Notes: generated by a model not told the origin, from the sequence alone. DNA of 18,873 nt from CAYSUS01 sp964434165 (GCA_964434165.1 CAYSUS010000126.1:1-18873); one strand, 5' to 3'. Positions 1 through 8,610 are shown, numbered from the stretch's first letter. Made by a program: numbers and translations.

Positions 1-1308
1 CTGCGCGCCCAGGTCTGCGTGGTGGGTGGGGGAAGCGGGGGTGTTGGGGCAGCCTTGGCCGCCGCCCGGGCCGGGGCCGACGTGGTCCTCCTCGAGCGCG
101 AGTCGATCCTCGGCGGCACGTCCACCATGTCGTGGATCCATACCTGGGAGCCGGTTGCCGGGGCCGACGGCATCCCCCGCAACCTGTACGAGCGGATGAA
201 GCACGAGCCCTTGGCCGTGACCTACCCCGACTACGACCGCGGGGCCCCCCGGCGCGGCGGTCGCGGCCTGCCCTTCGAGCCCCGGGCGCTGAACTACGCG
301 GCCCGGAGCGAAATCGAGGCCACCGAGCGGTGTCGGGTGCTCCTGGCCACGACCTTCTTCGCCGCCCGGGTCGAGGGCGATCGCGTCAAGGCCGTCGAGG
401 CCTGGTTCGCCGGCAAGCGCCTGGTGATCGAGGCCGACACGTTCATCGACTGCACGGCCGACGGCGACCTCTGCGTGGCCGCGGGCTGCGAGTTCCACAT
501 TGGCGAAGACCCCAAGTCTCGCTACCAGGAACCGAGTGCACCGGAAAAGGCCGAGTTGTGGCTCAACGGCATGACGCTCGTCTATCGGATCACGGACACC
601 GGCGAGAAGCAAAAGCCCTATCTTCCGCCCGAGGTGCCCGAGGGGATCTGCCGCAAGCCGGTTCACATCACGGTGATGCCCAACGGCGACCACCTGCTCA
701 ACGCCGTGGGCATGATCGACGGCAACGCCGTGATGCATTGGGACTACAGCCGCGTGATGCACGAGGGCTACCGCCGCGTGCTGGAGCACTTCTACTGGCT
801 CCAGCAACTCCCGGCGGACGGCAATTCCCGTTGGACCCGCTATGTGCGCGGCAAGGGCTACGGCACCTGGACCATCGTGGGCGTGGCCCCGCGCATCGGC
901 GTGCGCGAGACGCGGCGCGTTGTCGGCGAGTACGTGCTCACCGAGCATGACTGCCGCGCCGGGCTCAAAGGCCAGACGCACGAGGACGTGATCGCCATCT
1001 CCGACCACGCCGTCGATCTGCACGGGCGCAAGGGGCGATTGTACGAGGTGCCCAACGGGCCGTACGGCGTGCCGTTCCGCTGCCTTCAGCCCAAAGGCCC
1101 CAGGAACCTGCTCATCGCCAGCCGCGCGGCGAGCTTCTCGCACGTGGCGGCCAGCTCCTGCCGCTTGTGCCGCACCATGATGACGCTCGGGCAGGCCGCG
1201 GGCAACGCCGCCGCGCTGGGCGTCAAGCACGGCGTGCCCGCCCGCCAGGTCAACGTGAAAGACCTCCAGGCCGCGCTGGTCAGCGAGGGCGTGGCGATTA
1301 CGGTTTGA
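1..1308 (+). CDS. FAD-dependent oxidoreductase (PF12831-like), 5' end cut by window
   Basis: The frame is open from the first base, so the true start lies upstream; the GTG at 19 falls inside the FAD-binding strand and is not a credible start. The visible N-terminus (V-C-V-V-G-G-G-S-G-G-V-G) is the GxGxxG Rossmann motif that binds the FAD ADP moiety, followed by a second strand ending L-L-E-R-E. An internal I-D-C-T-A-D-G-D segment and the C-terminal stretch G-V-P-F-R-C-L-Q-P-K-G...L-I-A-S-R...T-L-G-Q-A-A-G-N-A-A-A-L are typical of the FAD_oxidored family that is abundant in Planctomycetota, Lentisphaerota and Bacteroidota. The substrate is unknown; many relatives sit near sugar catabolism genes, but none are visible here. 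It reads convergently towards the next gene with only 35 nt between stops. Family call is firm, function is not. Confidence 0.9.
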   Translation: MRAQVCVVGGGSGGVGAALAAARAGADVVLLERESILGGTSTMSWIHTWEPVAGADGIPRNLYERMKHEPLAVTYPDYDRGAPRRGGRGLPFEPRALNYAARSEIEATERCRVLLATTFFAARVEGDRVKAVEAWFAGKRLVIEADTFIDCTADGDLCVAAGCEFHIGEDPKSRYQEPSAPEKAELWLNGMTLVYRITDTGEKQKPYLPPEVPEGICRKPVHITVMPNGDHLLNAVGMIDGNAVMHWDYSRVMHEGYRRVLEHFYWLQQLPADGNSRWTRYVRGKGYGTWTIVGVAPRIGVRETRRVVGEYVLTEHDCRAGLKGQTHEDVIAISDHAVDLHGRKGRLYEVPNGPYGVPFRCLQPKGPRNLLIASRAASFSHVAASSCRLCRTMMTLGQAAGNAAALGVKHGVPARQVNVKDLQAALVSEGVAITV

Positions 1309-1343
1309 CCCGCGACGCGCGCGATCGGCCGTCGAGGGGGGCA

Positions 1344-4300
1344 TTACTGCGCGCCGAGCGCCTTGAGCCGCCGCCGGGCGAGGTGCCACGTGGCGTTAGC
1401 GTGGTGGGTCTCTTCCTTGGGGACCTTGGTGTAGTACGCCACGGCGGCATCCTCGAGGCCGTAACACTCCGCGACCCGGCCGAGGACGTACCAGTCCACG
1501 CCTTCCGGGCGCCCGCCGTTCCGATCGAAGCGGCGACGGAGGGCGGCGATGGCCTCGACCGGCTTGTCCGCCTCGGCATAGACCGTGGCCAGGGTGTGCA
1601 GAAAGGACGGAAACGAAAACGTCTCCGTGGCCTTCTCTCCGTGCTGGATGGCCGCCCTGTCAACCTCGCCCAGGAACACCGCGTTCCAGGCCAACTCGTT
1701 GCGCAGGTCTGGCAGGAAGCCGCCGCCGGGGAACACCGCGACAAGCCACTCCTGGGCCAGCTCGAACTCGCCGCACCGCGCCGCGGCGACGGCACGCTGC
1801 ACGCGCGAGCTGTCCGCGAGCTCCTTCGAATCCAGATCCTCGCGGATCATCTTCATGGCTTCGTCGAGCCGCTTCAGTCCGGTGAGTGCTTCGATCCGTG
1901 CGGTGCGGGCGTCATCGCGGCCGGGGCGCACGTCGAGTATCCGGTCGGCCGCCTCAAGGAGACCGGCGAAGTCGCCGGCCCTCAGGCAAGCCTCCATCAG
2001 CGCCCGATCCACCTGCAACGCCAGGTTCTCATCGAGGTCCTTGCGCTTGCGGGCCTCGCGGAGAATGGGGATCGCCCTTTTGGGGCGGGCGGACTCCGCA
2101 GCCAGGGCGGCCGCGGCGATCCGTAGCTGCTCCGGCTTCGCGCGGTCGCACGTCCACCAGATGCGCCCGAACGGAGTGCCCGAGAACGTGTCGAACCACC
2201 CCACGTCATGGCGATGCTCCTGGTAGGCCCAGTCGAGCCATTGCCGCGCGGGCCGGGGTTTCTCTCTGTCCAGCCAGTCCAGGGCCACGCCTCCCAGCCC
2301 GCTCAACTCGCGCCCCGGGGCGATGAGGCGGAAGGCGCCGTTGGCCGGCAGGACGTAGCAGGTGCACTCCCGGAAACGACCCTGCTCCGCGCGGAGCCGA
2401 AGGCCGGTGCGCCTGTCCCCCCGGGACTCGAACTCCAGCAGCGTGACGAGATCGGCCGTGCGCCATGGAGGTGTTCCAGCGGAGCGCGCCGCGCGTACCT
2501 CCGCGCCATCCCAGAACTTGTAGAGATCGTGGCTCTCGCGGACGTCCTCCGCCGTCGTGCCCTCGACGAACCAGGGACGGACCTCCGAGAACTCGTCGCC
2601 GGCCAGCAGGTGAGCCAACACGTGGACGGCCAGGCGCTCCGGCTCGGAGTCAGGCGCGTCCTGCGCCTCCCAATGCTTCAGGCCGCGGAAGTTCTCCGAC
2701 AGGGCCTCGGCCTTGTCGTATTCGCGGGCGCGGGCCAGCTCATACGCCGCGGTCTCGATCAGCGAGTGGCGCTCTTCGGCGCCTTCACTGAGGCGCGCCG
2801 CTGCGCGCAGGGCCTCGTCGGGCTTGCCCTTGCCTGCCAGGGCCGCCACGCACAGGGCCTTGAGCAGGGCCGTGGACTCCCCGTTCACCGGCACCTCCGC
2901 AATCTCCTCGTAGCGTCCCAGGTACAGCAGCACGAGAAACAGGTTGACGCGCATCTGCTCGGTCAGCTCGGACTGTTCGAACGCGCGGCGGTACTCCCTG
3001 GCCGATTCCTCCAGGTGCCTCGGATCGTAGCGGATTCCCGTCGGCGAGTACTCCAGGAGAATCGCGTAATCGAGCCTTGCCAGCACGTCGGACGGGTCGA
3101 GCTGAAGGGCCTTTCGGTAGGCCGCGGCCGCCCCGTCCCAATCCATGGTCCGCCCGAACAGCACGCCCAGCTCATCGCAGACCAGGATCCGGCCCAGGTC
3201 GGCGTGCGAGATCGCTCGCTTCGGGTCCAGCTCGACGGCCTGGCGGGCTTGCGCCCGGGCCACCGCGCCGAGTCCCGCCTCGCACAGCGTGCCGGCGTAG
3301 CGCCGCCGTTCGTCCACGTTCTGGGGGAACCGCTCGAGCGTGCGCTGGTGCTCCTGAACGGCCTCGCGCACGCGACCCTCCGCCAGGCGCAGGAGGGCCC
3401 TGTGAACCAGCGGCACCTCCACGTGCCACGCGCCGCGATTACCATCGGGCATGACCTTCGCGGCGGCCTGGCGAAACTCCTCCACCTCGTCCGCGGTCAG
3501 CCGGCCCGGGCCGGTGTCGAACTGGAACACGGCGCGCACCGACCCGTCTTTCGCCTGCTCGAACTGCTGGGAGAAGGTGGCCGGGCCCCAGCGTTGCGTC
3601 CCGGACTTCGGCAAGGCCTCCGCCGCGAACCCGACCGGCGGATGAATCACGTACTCGGCCCTCGCGACGTGCGGCTCCGCGATCCACAGGGGGTGCTTGC
3701 GGCGCTGCGGCTTCTCGCCCCCTTCGTCTTCGTTTTCGGGTCGGTCTGCCTCGGCTGCTTCCTCCGGCGCGGTCGGCACCGCGGTCAGGGCGTACGGCAC
3801 GTTGTCCAGGAGCGCCCCGAGATGGAGCACCACGGACAGCTCGTGATCGACCTCCGCGCGTTGCGGCACGACGGCCCCGGCGATCTCCGCCTTCACGGTG
3901 AAGGGGGCGTCCAGGTCCTCCAGAGGCGCGTACTGGAACTCCTTCAAGTCGTCGCTCAGGTACGTCGATCGCCCATAGTCCTTCCAGCCTTTCTCCAGGT
4001 CGCGCCGCGTGCCCGACGCGTACGATCCGCGTAGTGTCCAGGCCGCGGGACCCGTGGCCAGGAGTTCCTCGCGGACCACGGTCGTCGGGCCATTGCGCAG
4101 ATCGAACTCGAATCGGTTCGTGAAGGTGCTTCGGGCGCTCTTGCTGCGCGGGAGACGGACGAGCGACTCGGTCGAGGCGTCGGCCACGAGCGCCAGGCGT
4201 CCTCCGAGCGAGACCGGCACCTCCCCGCAGGGGACGTACTCGGCCGTCGGATCGATCCACAAGGGCGGTTCGCCCCGCACGTGGACGATCGCGTGATCAA

Positions 4301-5438
4301 ACGCGTTCAGCGCGGGCAAGCCCGGCAGGACGTCGCCGCCCAAGAACCCCGTCTGGACCAGGGCCACGTGCGCGGGCACGCCGGCCGCGCGGAGCATGGC
4401 CACCAGCAGCGTGGCCTGGTCCTTGCAATCGCCGTAACGCCGGGCGAGCGTCTCGCTCGGCTTGCCAGGCACGATCGCGGCCTCGCCGAACTCCACGCCC
4501 GTGAACCGGACCAGGCGGCGCACCGCCGCCAGAAGCTTCGCGGCGATCGCGCGGCGGTCCTTCTCGTCACCGATCTCGGCTCGCACGAGGGGTCGCACGG
4601 CGTCGAGGTCGATTTGGCGGTCCACGACCTCCGCGTAGCGCTTCGCCACGTCGGACCACGACGCGCCGGTCGAACACACCATCTCGGGCCAGCGCGGCAT
4701 CTCGGGCGGCAGCAGCGGCTCGGGCCAGGAGACCGGCTCCTCGGGCGCGAGCTCGAACGCGAGCCTCACGCGATCCCCGCCCTCGCTCCGCTCCGGCTCC
4801 AGCGCGACGCCACGGACCTCGTAGCGCAGCGGCAGGGTGCGGGGGTAGTCCAGCGTCACGCGGATTCGCCGCGCGGGGACGAACGTCCCCAGGAGGAACC
4901 TTTCCAGCGTACCCGCGGCGAAGAACGGCTCGCGCTGGCGCGCCACCGTCTCCGATTCCACCACGGCGCCTCGGCCCAGCGCGGGCAGCGGCGCCCTCAG
5001 CCTGCGACGGTCGCTGAGCACGTCGGAGTCCTGGTCCACCGGCACCTCGCCAATGCTGGCCGGGTCGAGGGTGTGCGCGGTGCCCTCGGGCGTGACGACC
5101 CGCGCCCGGATCGTTGGACGCTCTTCGTACCAGGGGTCCCACGCGGCTTCGACGGTGGCATGCTCCTCGACCCCCTGCCTGGTGAGGCACCGGTAAACCA
5201 CGCGCGTGGTCCGATGGGCGCGCCCCTCGGCGTCGAATCGGACCACCGTGTCCTTCAGCAGGAACTCCAGGTCGGCGTCTTCCGGGGGCACGAGCTTTCG
5301 GGCGGCCGCAGCGATGGCCTCTGGTTGGGCCGAGAACCCCGGCCCATCCCAAGGCAGCGTCTGGCCCGCTGGGGCCGAGACCGCTGCCAGACACACGGCC
5401 GCGGTCCCGGCCAGAGTCCGCACGACGCATGTCATCAT
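1344..5438 (-). CDS. Exported DUF3857 / transglutaminase-like / TPR protein (1364 aa)
   Basis: A very large, probably secreted or periplasmic protein. The frame is open further upstream, but I place the start at 5438: ATG-ATG there is preceded by AAGGAG with 7-nt spacing, and it begins a signal peptide (MMTCVVRTLA..., Ala-rich core, AxA-type site near residue 24). The preceding 91 codons are Pro/Arg-rich and overlap a promoter. Domains: DUF3857-like beta domain about 60-250; transglutaminase-like core about 295-410 with the catalytic triad visible as Cys338 (Y-G-D-C-K-D), His382 (F-D-H-A) and Asp396 (W-I-D-P-T); a second beta region about 430-660 with an acidic linker near 558-580; then TPR-like helical repeats from about 680 to the end. 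Such proteins are common in Planctomycetota and Bacteroidota; substrates are unknown, and the triad suggests a peptidase or amide-transfer activity. It is monocistronic in view. Confidence 0.9.
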   Translation of the reverse strand: MMTCVVRTLAGTAAVCLAAVSAPAGQTLPWDGPGFSAQPEAIAAAARKLVPPEDADLEFLLKDTVVRFDAEGRAHRTTRVVYRCLTRQGVEEHATVEAAWDPWYEERPTIRARVVTPEGTAHTLDPASIGEVPVDQDSDVLSDRRRLRAPLPALGRGAVVESETVARQREPFFAAGTLERFLLGTFVPARRIRVTLDYPRTLPLRYEVRGVALEPERSEGGDRVRLAFELAPEEPVSWPEPLLPPEMPRWPEMVCSTGASWSDVAKRYAEVVDRQIDLDAVRPLVRAEIGDEKDRRAIAAKLLAAVRRLVRFTGVEFGEAAIVPGKPSETLARRYGDCKDQATLLVAMLRAAGVPAHVALVQTGFLGGDVLPGLPALNAFDHAIVHVRGEPPLWIDPTAEYVPCGEVPVSLGGRLALVADASTESLVRLPRSKSARSTFTNRFEFDLRNGPTTVVREELLATGPAAWTLRGSYASGTRRDLEKGWKDYGRSTYLSDDLKEFQYAPLEDLDAPFTVKAEIAGAVVPQRAEVDHELSVVLHLGALLDNVPYALTAVPTAPEEAAEADRPENEDEGGEKPQRRKHPLWIAEPHVARAEYVIHPPVGFAAEALPKSGTQRWGPATFSQQFEQAKDGSVRAVFQFDTGPGRLTADEVEEFRQAAAKVMPDGNRGAWHVEVPLVHRALLRLAEGRVREAVQEHQRTLERFPQNVDERRRYAGTLCEAGLGAVARAQARQAVELDPKRAISHADLGRILVCDELGVLFGRTMDWDGAAAAYRKALQLDPSDVLARLDYAILLEYSPTGIRYDPRHLEESAREYRRAFEQSELTEQMRVNLFLVLLYLGRYEEIAEVPVNGESTALLKALCVAALAGKGKPDEALRAAARLSEGAEERHSLIETAAYELARAREYDKAEALSENFRGLKHWEAQDAPDSEPERLAVHVLAHLLAGDEFSEVRPWFVEGTTAEDVRESHDLYKFWDGAEVRAARSAGTPPWRTADLVTLLEFESRGDRRTGLRLRAEQGRFRECTCYVLPANGAFRLIAPGRELSGLGGVALDWLDREKPRPARQWLDWAYQEHRHDVGWFDTFSGTPFGRIWWTCDRAKPEQLRIAAAALAAESARPKRAIPILREARKRKDLDENLALQVDRALMEACLRAGDFAGLLEAADRILDVRPGRDDARTARIEALTGLKRLDEAMKMIREDLDSKELADSSRVQRAVAAARCGEFELAQEWLVAVFPGGGFLPDLRNELAWNAVFLGEVDRAAIQHGEKATETFSFPSFLHTLATVYAEADKPVEAIAALRRRFDRNGGRPEGVDWYVLGRVAECYGLEDAAVAYYTKVPKEETHHANATWHLARRRLKALGAQ

Positions 5439-5570
5439 TCCATCTCTCCTTCCTGCCAAGATGCGGAGGCCTGGTCTTCCCGGCCGATACGGGCCGGCGC
5501 GGAGAACTGGGAACGTTCGCACGAACTGGTCGAGCCTTCCGCGCAAGACGCCCCGACCGGGGCGGGAGGC

Positions 5571-5599
5571 AACATAGCACGTCCGGCAGGGCGGTTCAA
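5571..5599 (-). promoter_or_regulatory. Sigma70-like promoter for the transglutaminase/TPR gene
   Basis: On the minus strand TTGAAC (5599-5594) and TATGTT (5576-5571) are separated by exactly 17 nt, and TGC directly precedes the -10, giving an extended -10 element. Transcription would begin near 5564, leaving a leader of about 126 nt. A CCCCG-AC-CGGGG palindrome (5551-5562) sits at the predicted transcription start and could be an operator or leader hairpin. No experiment supports it; the spacing and the extended -10 are the evidence. Confidence 0.55.
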
Positions 5600-5637
5600 G
5601 CATCACCCTCCGGGAGGTCCCGCGCGGCGACGGCGGT

Positions 5638-5666
5638 TCGACAAACCGCGGTGGGCCGGCTACACT
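5638..5666 (+). promoter_or_regulatory. Sigma70-like promoter for the SDR gene
   Basis: TCGACA (5638-5643) and TACACT (5661-5666) are separated by 17 nt, matching the consensus at 5/6 and 4/6 positions. The predicted start near 5673 gives a leader of about 40 nt carrying the gene's GAGGAGG ribosome site. It lies back to back with the minus-strand promoter in the same 275-nt divergent spacer. Confidence 0.5.
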
Positions 5667-5713
5667 GCGGGGCCCTGGCAACGCTGCACTGACCGCATGC
5701 AGAGGAGGCATCC

Positions 5714-6445
5714 ATGACGCGGAGGATTCTTATCACCGGCGCGAGCACGGGCATCGGGGCAGCCGCGGCGGTGCACCTGGCGCCGGGCAACGAGGTGATC
5801 GTCCATTACCGCTCCTCGCAGGAGGCGGCCGAACAGACCGCCTCGGCCGTGGAACAAGCCGGGGGGAAGCCGCACCTGGTGCAGGCCGACCTGGCCGGTG
5901 AGGAAGGCTGCCGCAAGGTGGCCGAGACCGCGGCCGGCACGTGGGGCGCGCTCGACGCGCTGGTGAACAACGCGGGCGGACTGATCCGCCGCCAGGCCGC
6001 GCGGGAGCTCCAGTGGGAGTTCATGTACCAGACGTTCGCCCTGAACACGTTCTCGGCCATGTACCTCTCTTCCCAGTGCGTGCCGCTGTTGGAGAAGGGA
6101 TCGAACCCCAGCATCGTCCTCGTCACGTCGATCGCCGTTCGCCACGGGGCCCCCACGGCGACCCTGTACGGCGCCTCCAAGGGCGCGCTCGACGTGTTCA
6201 CCCGCGGGCTCGCCAAGGAGCTGGCCCCCGCGATCCGCGTGAACGCCGTGGCTCCGGGCGTGATCGAGACGCCGTTCCACGACAAGGTGACCTCGCCCGA
6301 GAAGATGGCCCAGTTCCGCGAGTCGGCTCCGCTGAAGCGCAACGGAACGGCCAAGGAGATCGCCGAGGCCATCGCCTTCTTGATCGACAACCGCTTCACC
6401 ACCGGCGAGACGCTCGACGTCAACGGCGGCCTGTTCATGCGCTGA
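5714..6445 (+). CDS. SDR family NAD(P)-dependent oxidoreductase
   Basis: A 243-residue classical short-chain dehydrogenase/reductase, the normal length for the family, and cytosolic. All landmarks are present: cofactor motif T-G-A-S-T-G-I-G (8-15), N-N-A-G (85-88), catalytic Asn111, Ser139 and the Y-G-A-S-K motif with Tyr152 and Lys156, then V-N-A-V-A-P-G (176-182) and the C-terminal G-E-T-L-D-V-N-G-G. These reduce carbonyls or oxidise alcohols with NAD(P)H; 3-oxoacyl-ACP reductase-like and sugar dehydrogenase-like members look alike, so I give no gene symbol. The ATG at 5714 has GAGGAGG upstream at good spacing. It stands alone and is divergent from the transglutaminase/TPR gene, so context does not name the substrate. 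Confidence 0.93.
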   Translation: MTRRILITGASTGIGAAAAVHLAPGNEVIVHYRSSQEAAEQTASAVEQAGGKPHLVQADLAGEEGCRKVAETAAGTWGALDALVNNAGGLIRRQAARELQWEFMYQTFALNTFSAMYLSSQCVPLLEKGSNPSIVLVTSIAVRHGAPTATLYGASKGALDVFTRGLAKELAPAIRVNAVAPGVIETPFHDKVTSPEKMAQFRESAPLKRNGTAKEIAEAIAFLIDNRFTTGETLDVNGGLFMR

Positions 6446-6488
6446 GCGTCCAGATCACCTTGCGCGATTCTGGGGACAAGGAAACCGG

Positions 6489-6516
6489 ACCCTTTCGTCC
6501 GAGCGGCCCGAAGGGT
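6489..6516 (+). terminator. Possible hairpin terminator after the SDR gene
   Basis: ACCCTTtCG (6489-6497) pairs with CGAAGGGT (6509-6516), an 8-bp stem with one bulged T and an 11-nt loop, about 45 nt after the SDR stop. There is no T-tract after it, so termination is uncertain. It lies in the spacer between convergent genes. Confidence 0.25.
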
Positions 6517-6590
6517 GCTGCGCCCAGATGGCCCCTGAGCCCCTTTCCCTCCCAGGATCGTGCACGGCAATCCAGCCGAGGGCAGCCGTC

Positions 6591-6785
6591 TCAGCTCGCC
6601 GAGCGGTGCCCCTCGAGCATGCTCTCCCAGAACAGGAACTGCGGATCGCCGGAACGGAAGGCGAAGACGGCGTCCGGCAGGGGTTGGTCCGGGCATCGGC
6701 GCGAGTGCACCCGCACGATCACCGCGCCGTCCTCGCGGCGCTCCACGTCCCAGGAGTTCTCGGCAAACCAAGCGGGATCGGGCAT
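6591..6785 (-). CDS. Small hypothetical protein (64 aa) downstream of the methyltransferase
   Basis: I do not recognise this protein. It reads M-P-D-P-A-W-F-A-E-N-S-W-D-V..., with balanced composition, several Trp and Phe residues and alternating polar/hydrophobic stretches (G-A-V-I-V-R-V), unlike the Arg/Pro/Ala-rich shadow frames around it. It has no signal peptide or membrane helix and one cysteine (residue 30). The ATG lacks a Shine-Dalgarno site. The frame stays open upstream to about 6879 without a standard start codon, so an unusual start or leaderless expression is possible. It lies 85 nt downstream of, and on the same strand as, the alkyl-DNA methyltransferase gene and could be its operon partner. 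Chance ORF remains possible. Confidence 0.45.
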   Translation of the reverse strand: MPDPAWFAENSWDVERREDGAVIVRVHSRRCPDQPLPDAVFAFRSGDPQFLFWESMLEGHRSAS

Positions 6786-6870
6786 GTCGGGCAGGCGGGA
6801 TGCAGCAGCGGAGGGGACGGGGTGGTCGTACCCCGCCGATAGGTATTCTCGCGGATATCGCCGGTGAATT

Positions 6871-7410
6871 CTAGATCAGTCCGGCCGGAGCGCCCGATTC
6901 GAGGTCGAGAAGCCGCCGCTTCAGTCGCGTGCCCCCTGGGGCGGAGAACCCGCCCAGCCCGCCGCCAGACCCCACCACCCGGTGGCATGGGACGACCAGG
7001 GGAACGGGGTTTCGGGCCATGCAGGTGCCCACGGCCCGCGCGGCCGCAGGCGAGCTGACCGACGCGGCCAATTGCGCGTAGGTCCGGGTCCGGCCCCAGG
7101 GAATCCGCCGACACGCGGCATAGACACGCCGCTGGAACGCCGTCGCCGCGGGGAGGTCCACGGGGACGTCCTGGAAATCGACCGACTGGCCGTCCGCGTA
7201 GGCCAGCAGCCTCTGGGTCAGCTCTTCGGCAGCGGTCGGCAGTGGCGTCTGCGGATGCCCGGAAACCTCGATCGCCCGACGGGCGGCGGCCTGGGATGCA
7301 TGCCCGAACGCGATCCTTCGCACGCCACCGGGGCCCCACAGAACGGCCATCCAACCCAGCGAGGACTGCCAGGACTGCCAGGAGACGGCCGATAGGGACG
7401 CGCGGATCAT
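6871..7410 (-). CDS. ogt: Methylated-DNA-[protein]-cysteine S-methyltransferase
   Basis: A 179-residue suicide DNA-repair protein that moves the O6-alkyl group of guanine (and O4-alkyl thymine) onto its own cysteine. The active site is P-C-H-R at 141-144 with acceptor Cys142. The surrounding family signature is intact: the helix-turn-helix G-R-T-R-T-Y-A-Q-L-A (106-115) used for nucleotide flipping, A-R-A-V-G...N-P (125-135) and G-G-F (153-155). There is no Ada-type N-terminal phosphotriester or AraC domain, so it is the stand-alone Ogt/MGMT type. The start at 7410 has no good ribosome site, but the conserved G-W-M-A-V-L-W strand at 19-25 rules out a start at Met21. A 10-bp tandem repeat in the DNA (7363-7382 region) creates W-Q-S-W-Q-S near the N-terminus. 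Confidence 0.93.
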   Translation of the reverse strand: MIRASLSAVSWQSWQSSLGWMAVLWGPGGVRRIAFGHASQAAARRAIEVSGHPQTPLPTAAEELTQRLLAYADGQSVDFQDVPVDLPAATAFQRRVYAACRRIPWGRTRTYAQLAASVSSPAAARAVGTCMARNPVPLVVPCHRVVGSGGGLGGFSAPGGTRLKRRLLDLESGAPAGLI

Positions 7411-7471
7411 GGGGCCTGGGATACGGCGGTCTATGCAGCTACGGAACCCGCACCGGGCATTTTCCGCAGCT

Positions 7472-7501
7472 TTGACAGTCCGGCGAGAGCCACCCTATAC
7501 T
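7472..7501 (+). promoter_or_regulatory. Near-consensus sigma70 promoter for the gene at 7604
   Basis: TTGACA (7472-7477, perfect -35) and TATACT (7496-7501) are separated by 18 nt. Transcription would start near 7508, about 95 nt before the ATG at 7604. The -10 lies inside an imperfect palindrome CCCT-ATACTAC-AGGG (7493-7507), a position suited to a repressor site. This is the strongest promoter match in the window. Confidence 0.7.
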
Positions 7502-7603
7502 ACAGGGACCGCGCGGGGCCTGTCTAGCTGCGGGTGGCGGGTCTTGCCATGCCGGGCATTGCGTGGTTGGCAGAAAGGGGACGACAGGAAGGGACACGCG
7601 AGA

Positions 7604-8347
7604 ATGAATCCGTACGGCTCGCTGTGTGACGATTTCTACGTCAACATGAACCTCAGCACGGAGATGGAGCTCCCGGCCAACCGCGAGACGGTCCTGCATT
7701 ACTTCGAGCGCGTGCGCAAGAGCTACCCCTCGATGCGGAACTTCCACTGCCGCGAGCGAGGGGACTTCGTGCTCGAGGAGGACAAGGAGCGGGGTGCGTA
7801 TCGCTGGGCCACGATCGAGCCACGGCGGGTCTGCTCGGGCTTTGTCAACCCGGAGAACGTGACCGAGGCCCTCAATCAGCACCGGCTGATCCTGGAGCTG
7901 GCGCCGTACCACCTGTCCGTCAGTCCGCTCGACTGCGAGGCCCTGGACCTGCTGTTCGGATTCGACTTCACCTACCGTGGCAACCACAACGAGCTGGTGG
8001 CCGAGGCGCTGGGCATCGGACCTTCGCTGGAGCGGGTCGCCGAGATGCCCGGCGCGACGATCATCAACCACGAGCCCTCGCTCACCTTCGCGCTGGACGA
8101 GGAGTGCCGCCTCCAGTGCCGAATCAGTGTAGAGACCCGGACGAACGCCTATCAGATCCGTACCGGGGAGTATCCCGAGGAACAGCTCAGCGTCTATGTC
8201 ACGGCGCGGCAGTACGGCAGCTTGGGGGCGGACGACACGTTCGCGCACATGCTGGACGAGCTTTCTCGGATATGTCACGGGGTCATCGACAACCACGTCG
8301 TCGATAGCGTGCTGCACCCCCTCGCCCGGACCATTGCTCTGAGGTGA
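7604..8347 (+). CDS. Hypothetical protein, unnamed family (247 aa)
   Basis: I do not know a function for this protein; from memory, unverified, similar proteins occur as unnamed ORFs in planctomycete genomes. It is soluble, with no signal peptide or membrane helix. Visible features are an N-terminal C-D-D-F-Y-V-N-M-N-L segment (8-17), a Tyr/Arg-rich basic middle, a central P-L-D-C-E-A-L-D-L-L-F-G-F-D-F-T-Y-R-G-N-H (109-128) and a C-terminal His-rich helix (H-G-V-I-D-N-H...L-H-P-L). Cysteines occur at 8, 49, 77, 111, 168, 172 and 224 without a clear metal motif. The frame is open up to 7409, but I choose the ATG at 7604: AGGAAGGG lies 10 nt upstream, a strong promoter ends near 7501, and the preceding codons look non-coding. 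It has a dedicated promoter and points the same way as the HAMP-like gene. Confidence 0.85.
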   Translation: MNPYGSLCDDFYVNMNLSTEMELPANRETVLHYFERVRKSYPSMRNFHCRERGDFVLEEDKERGAYRWATIEPRRVCSGFVNPENVTEALNQHRLILELAPYHLSVSPLDCEALDLLFGFDFTYRGNHNELVAEALGIGPSLERVAEMPGATIINHEPSLTFALDEECRLQCRISVETRTNAYQIRTGEYPEEQLSVYVTARQYGSLGADDTFAHMLDELSRICHGVIDNHVVDSVLHPLARTIALR

Positions 8348-8610
8348 CATTCCGCTCTCGGCGGGGGCAGCGTCGTCTTACTCCGCTCACTCCGCGCGAC
8401 CCGCACAAGCCCTTCGTTCGCGGCCCGGAGCGGCGCGGGCGGAGGGGCGCGCGGCGCGGCTGGCTACGTCTCGGCCGCGCATTTCGCCCCTTCGGCCGGC
8501 CGCCACGTCTTTGGGAGCTATCCTCTTGTAGGCGGTCCCGCCGCTCGCCCTGCGGCGGCCGCACGGTGTCGCGCTTGAGGGGGTTTCCGGCAGAACGGAG
8601 GTCGAAGGCG

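Noticed and set aside
2208..4034. A 608-codon plus-strand open frame, and another of 478 codons at 4281-5717
   Set aside because: Both are antisense to the transglutaminase/TPR gene, whose catalytic triad and repeats are clearly real.
5439..5711. N-terminal 91-codon extension of the transglutaminase/TPR protein
   Set aside because: It lacks a ribosome site, would bury the signal peptide and overlaps the predicted promoter; the start at 5438 has a proper AAGGAG.
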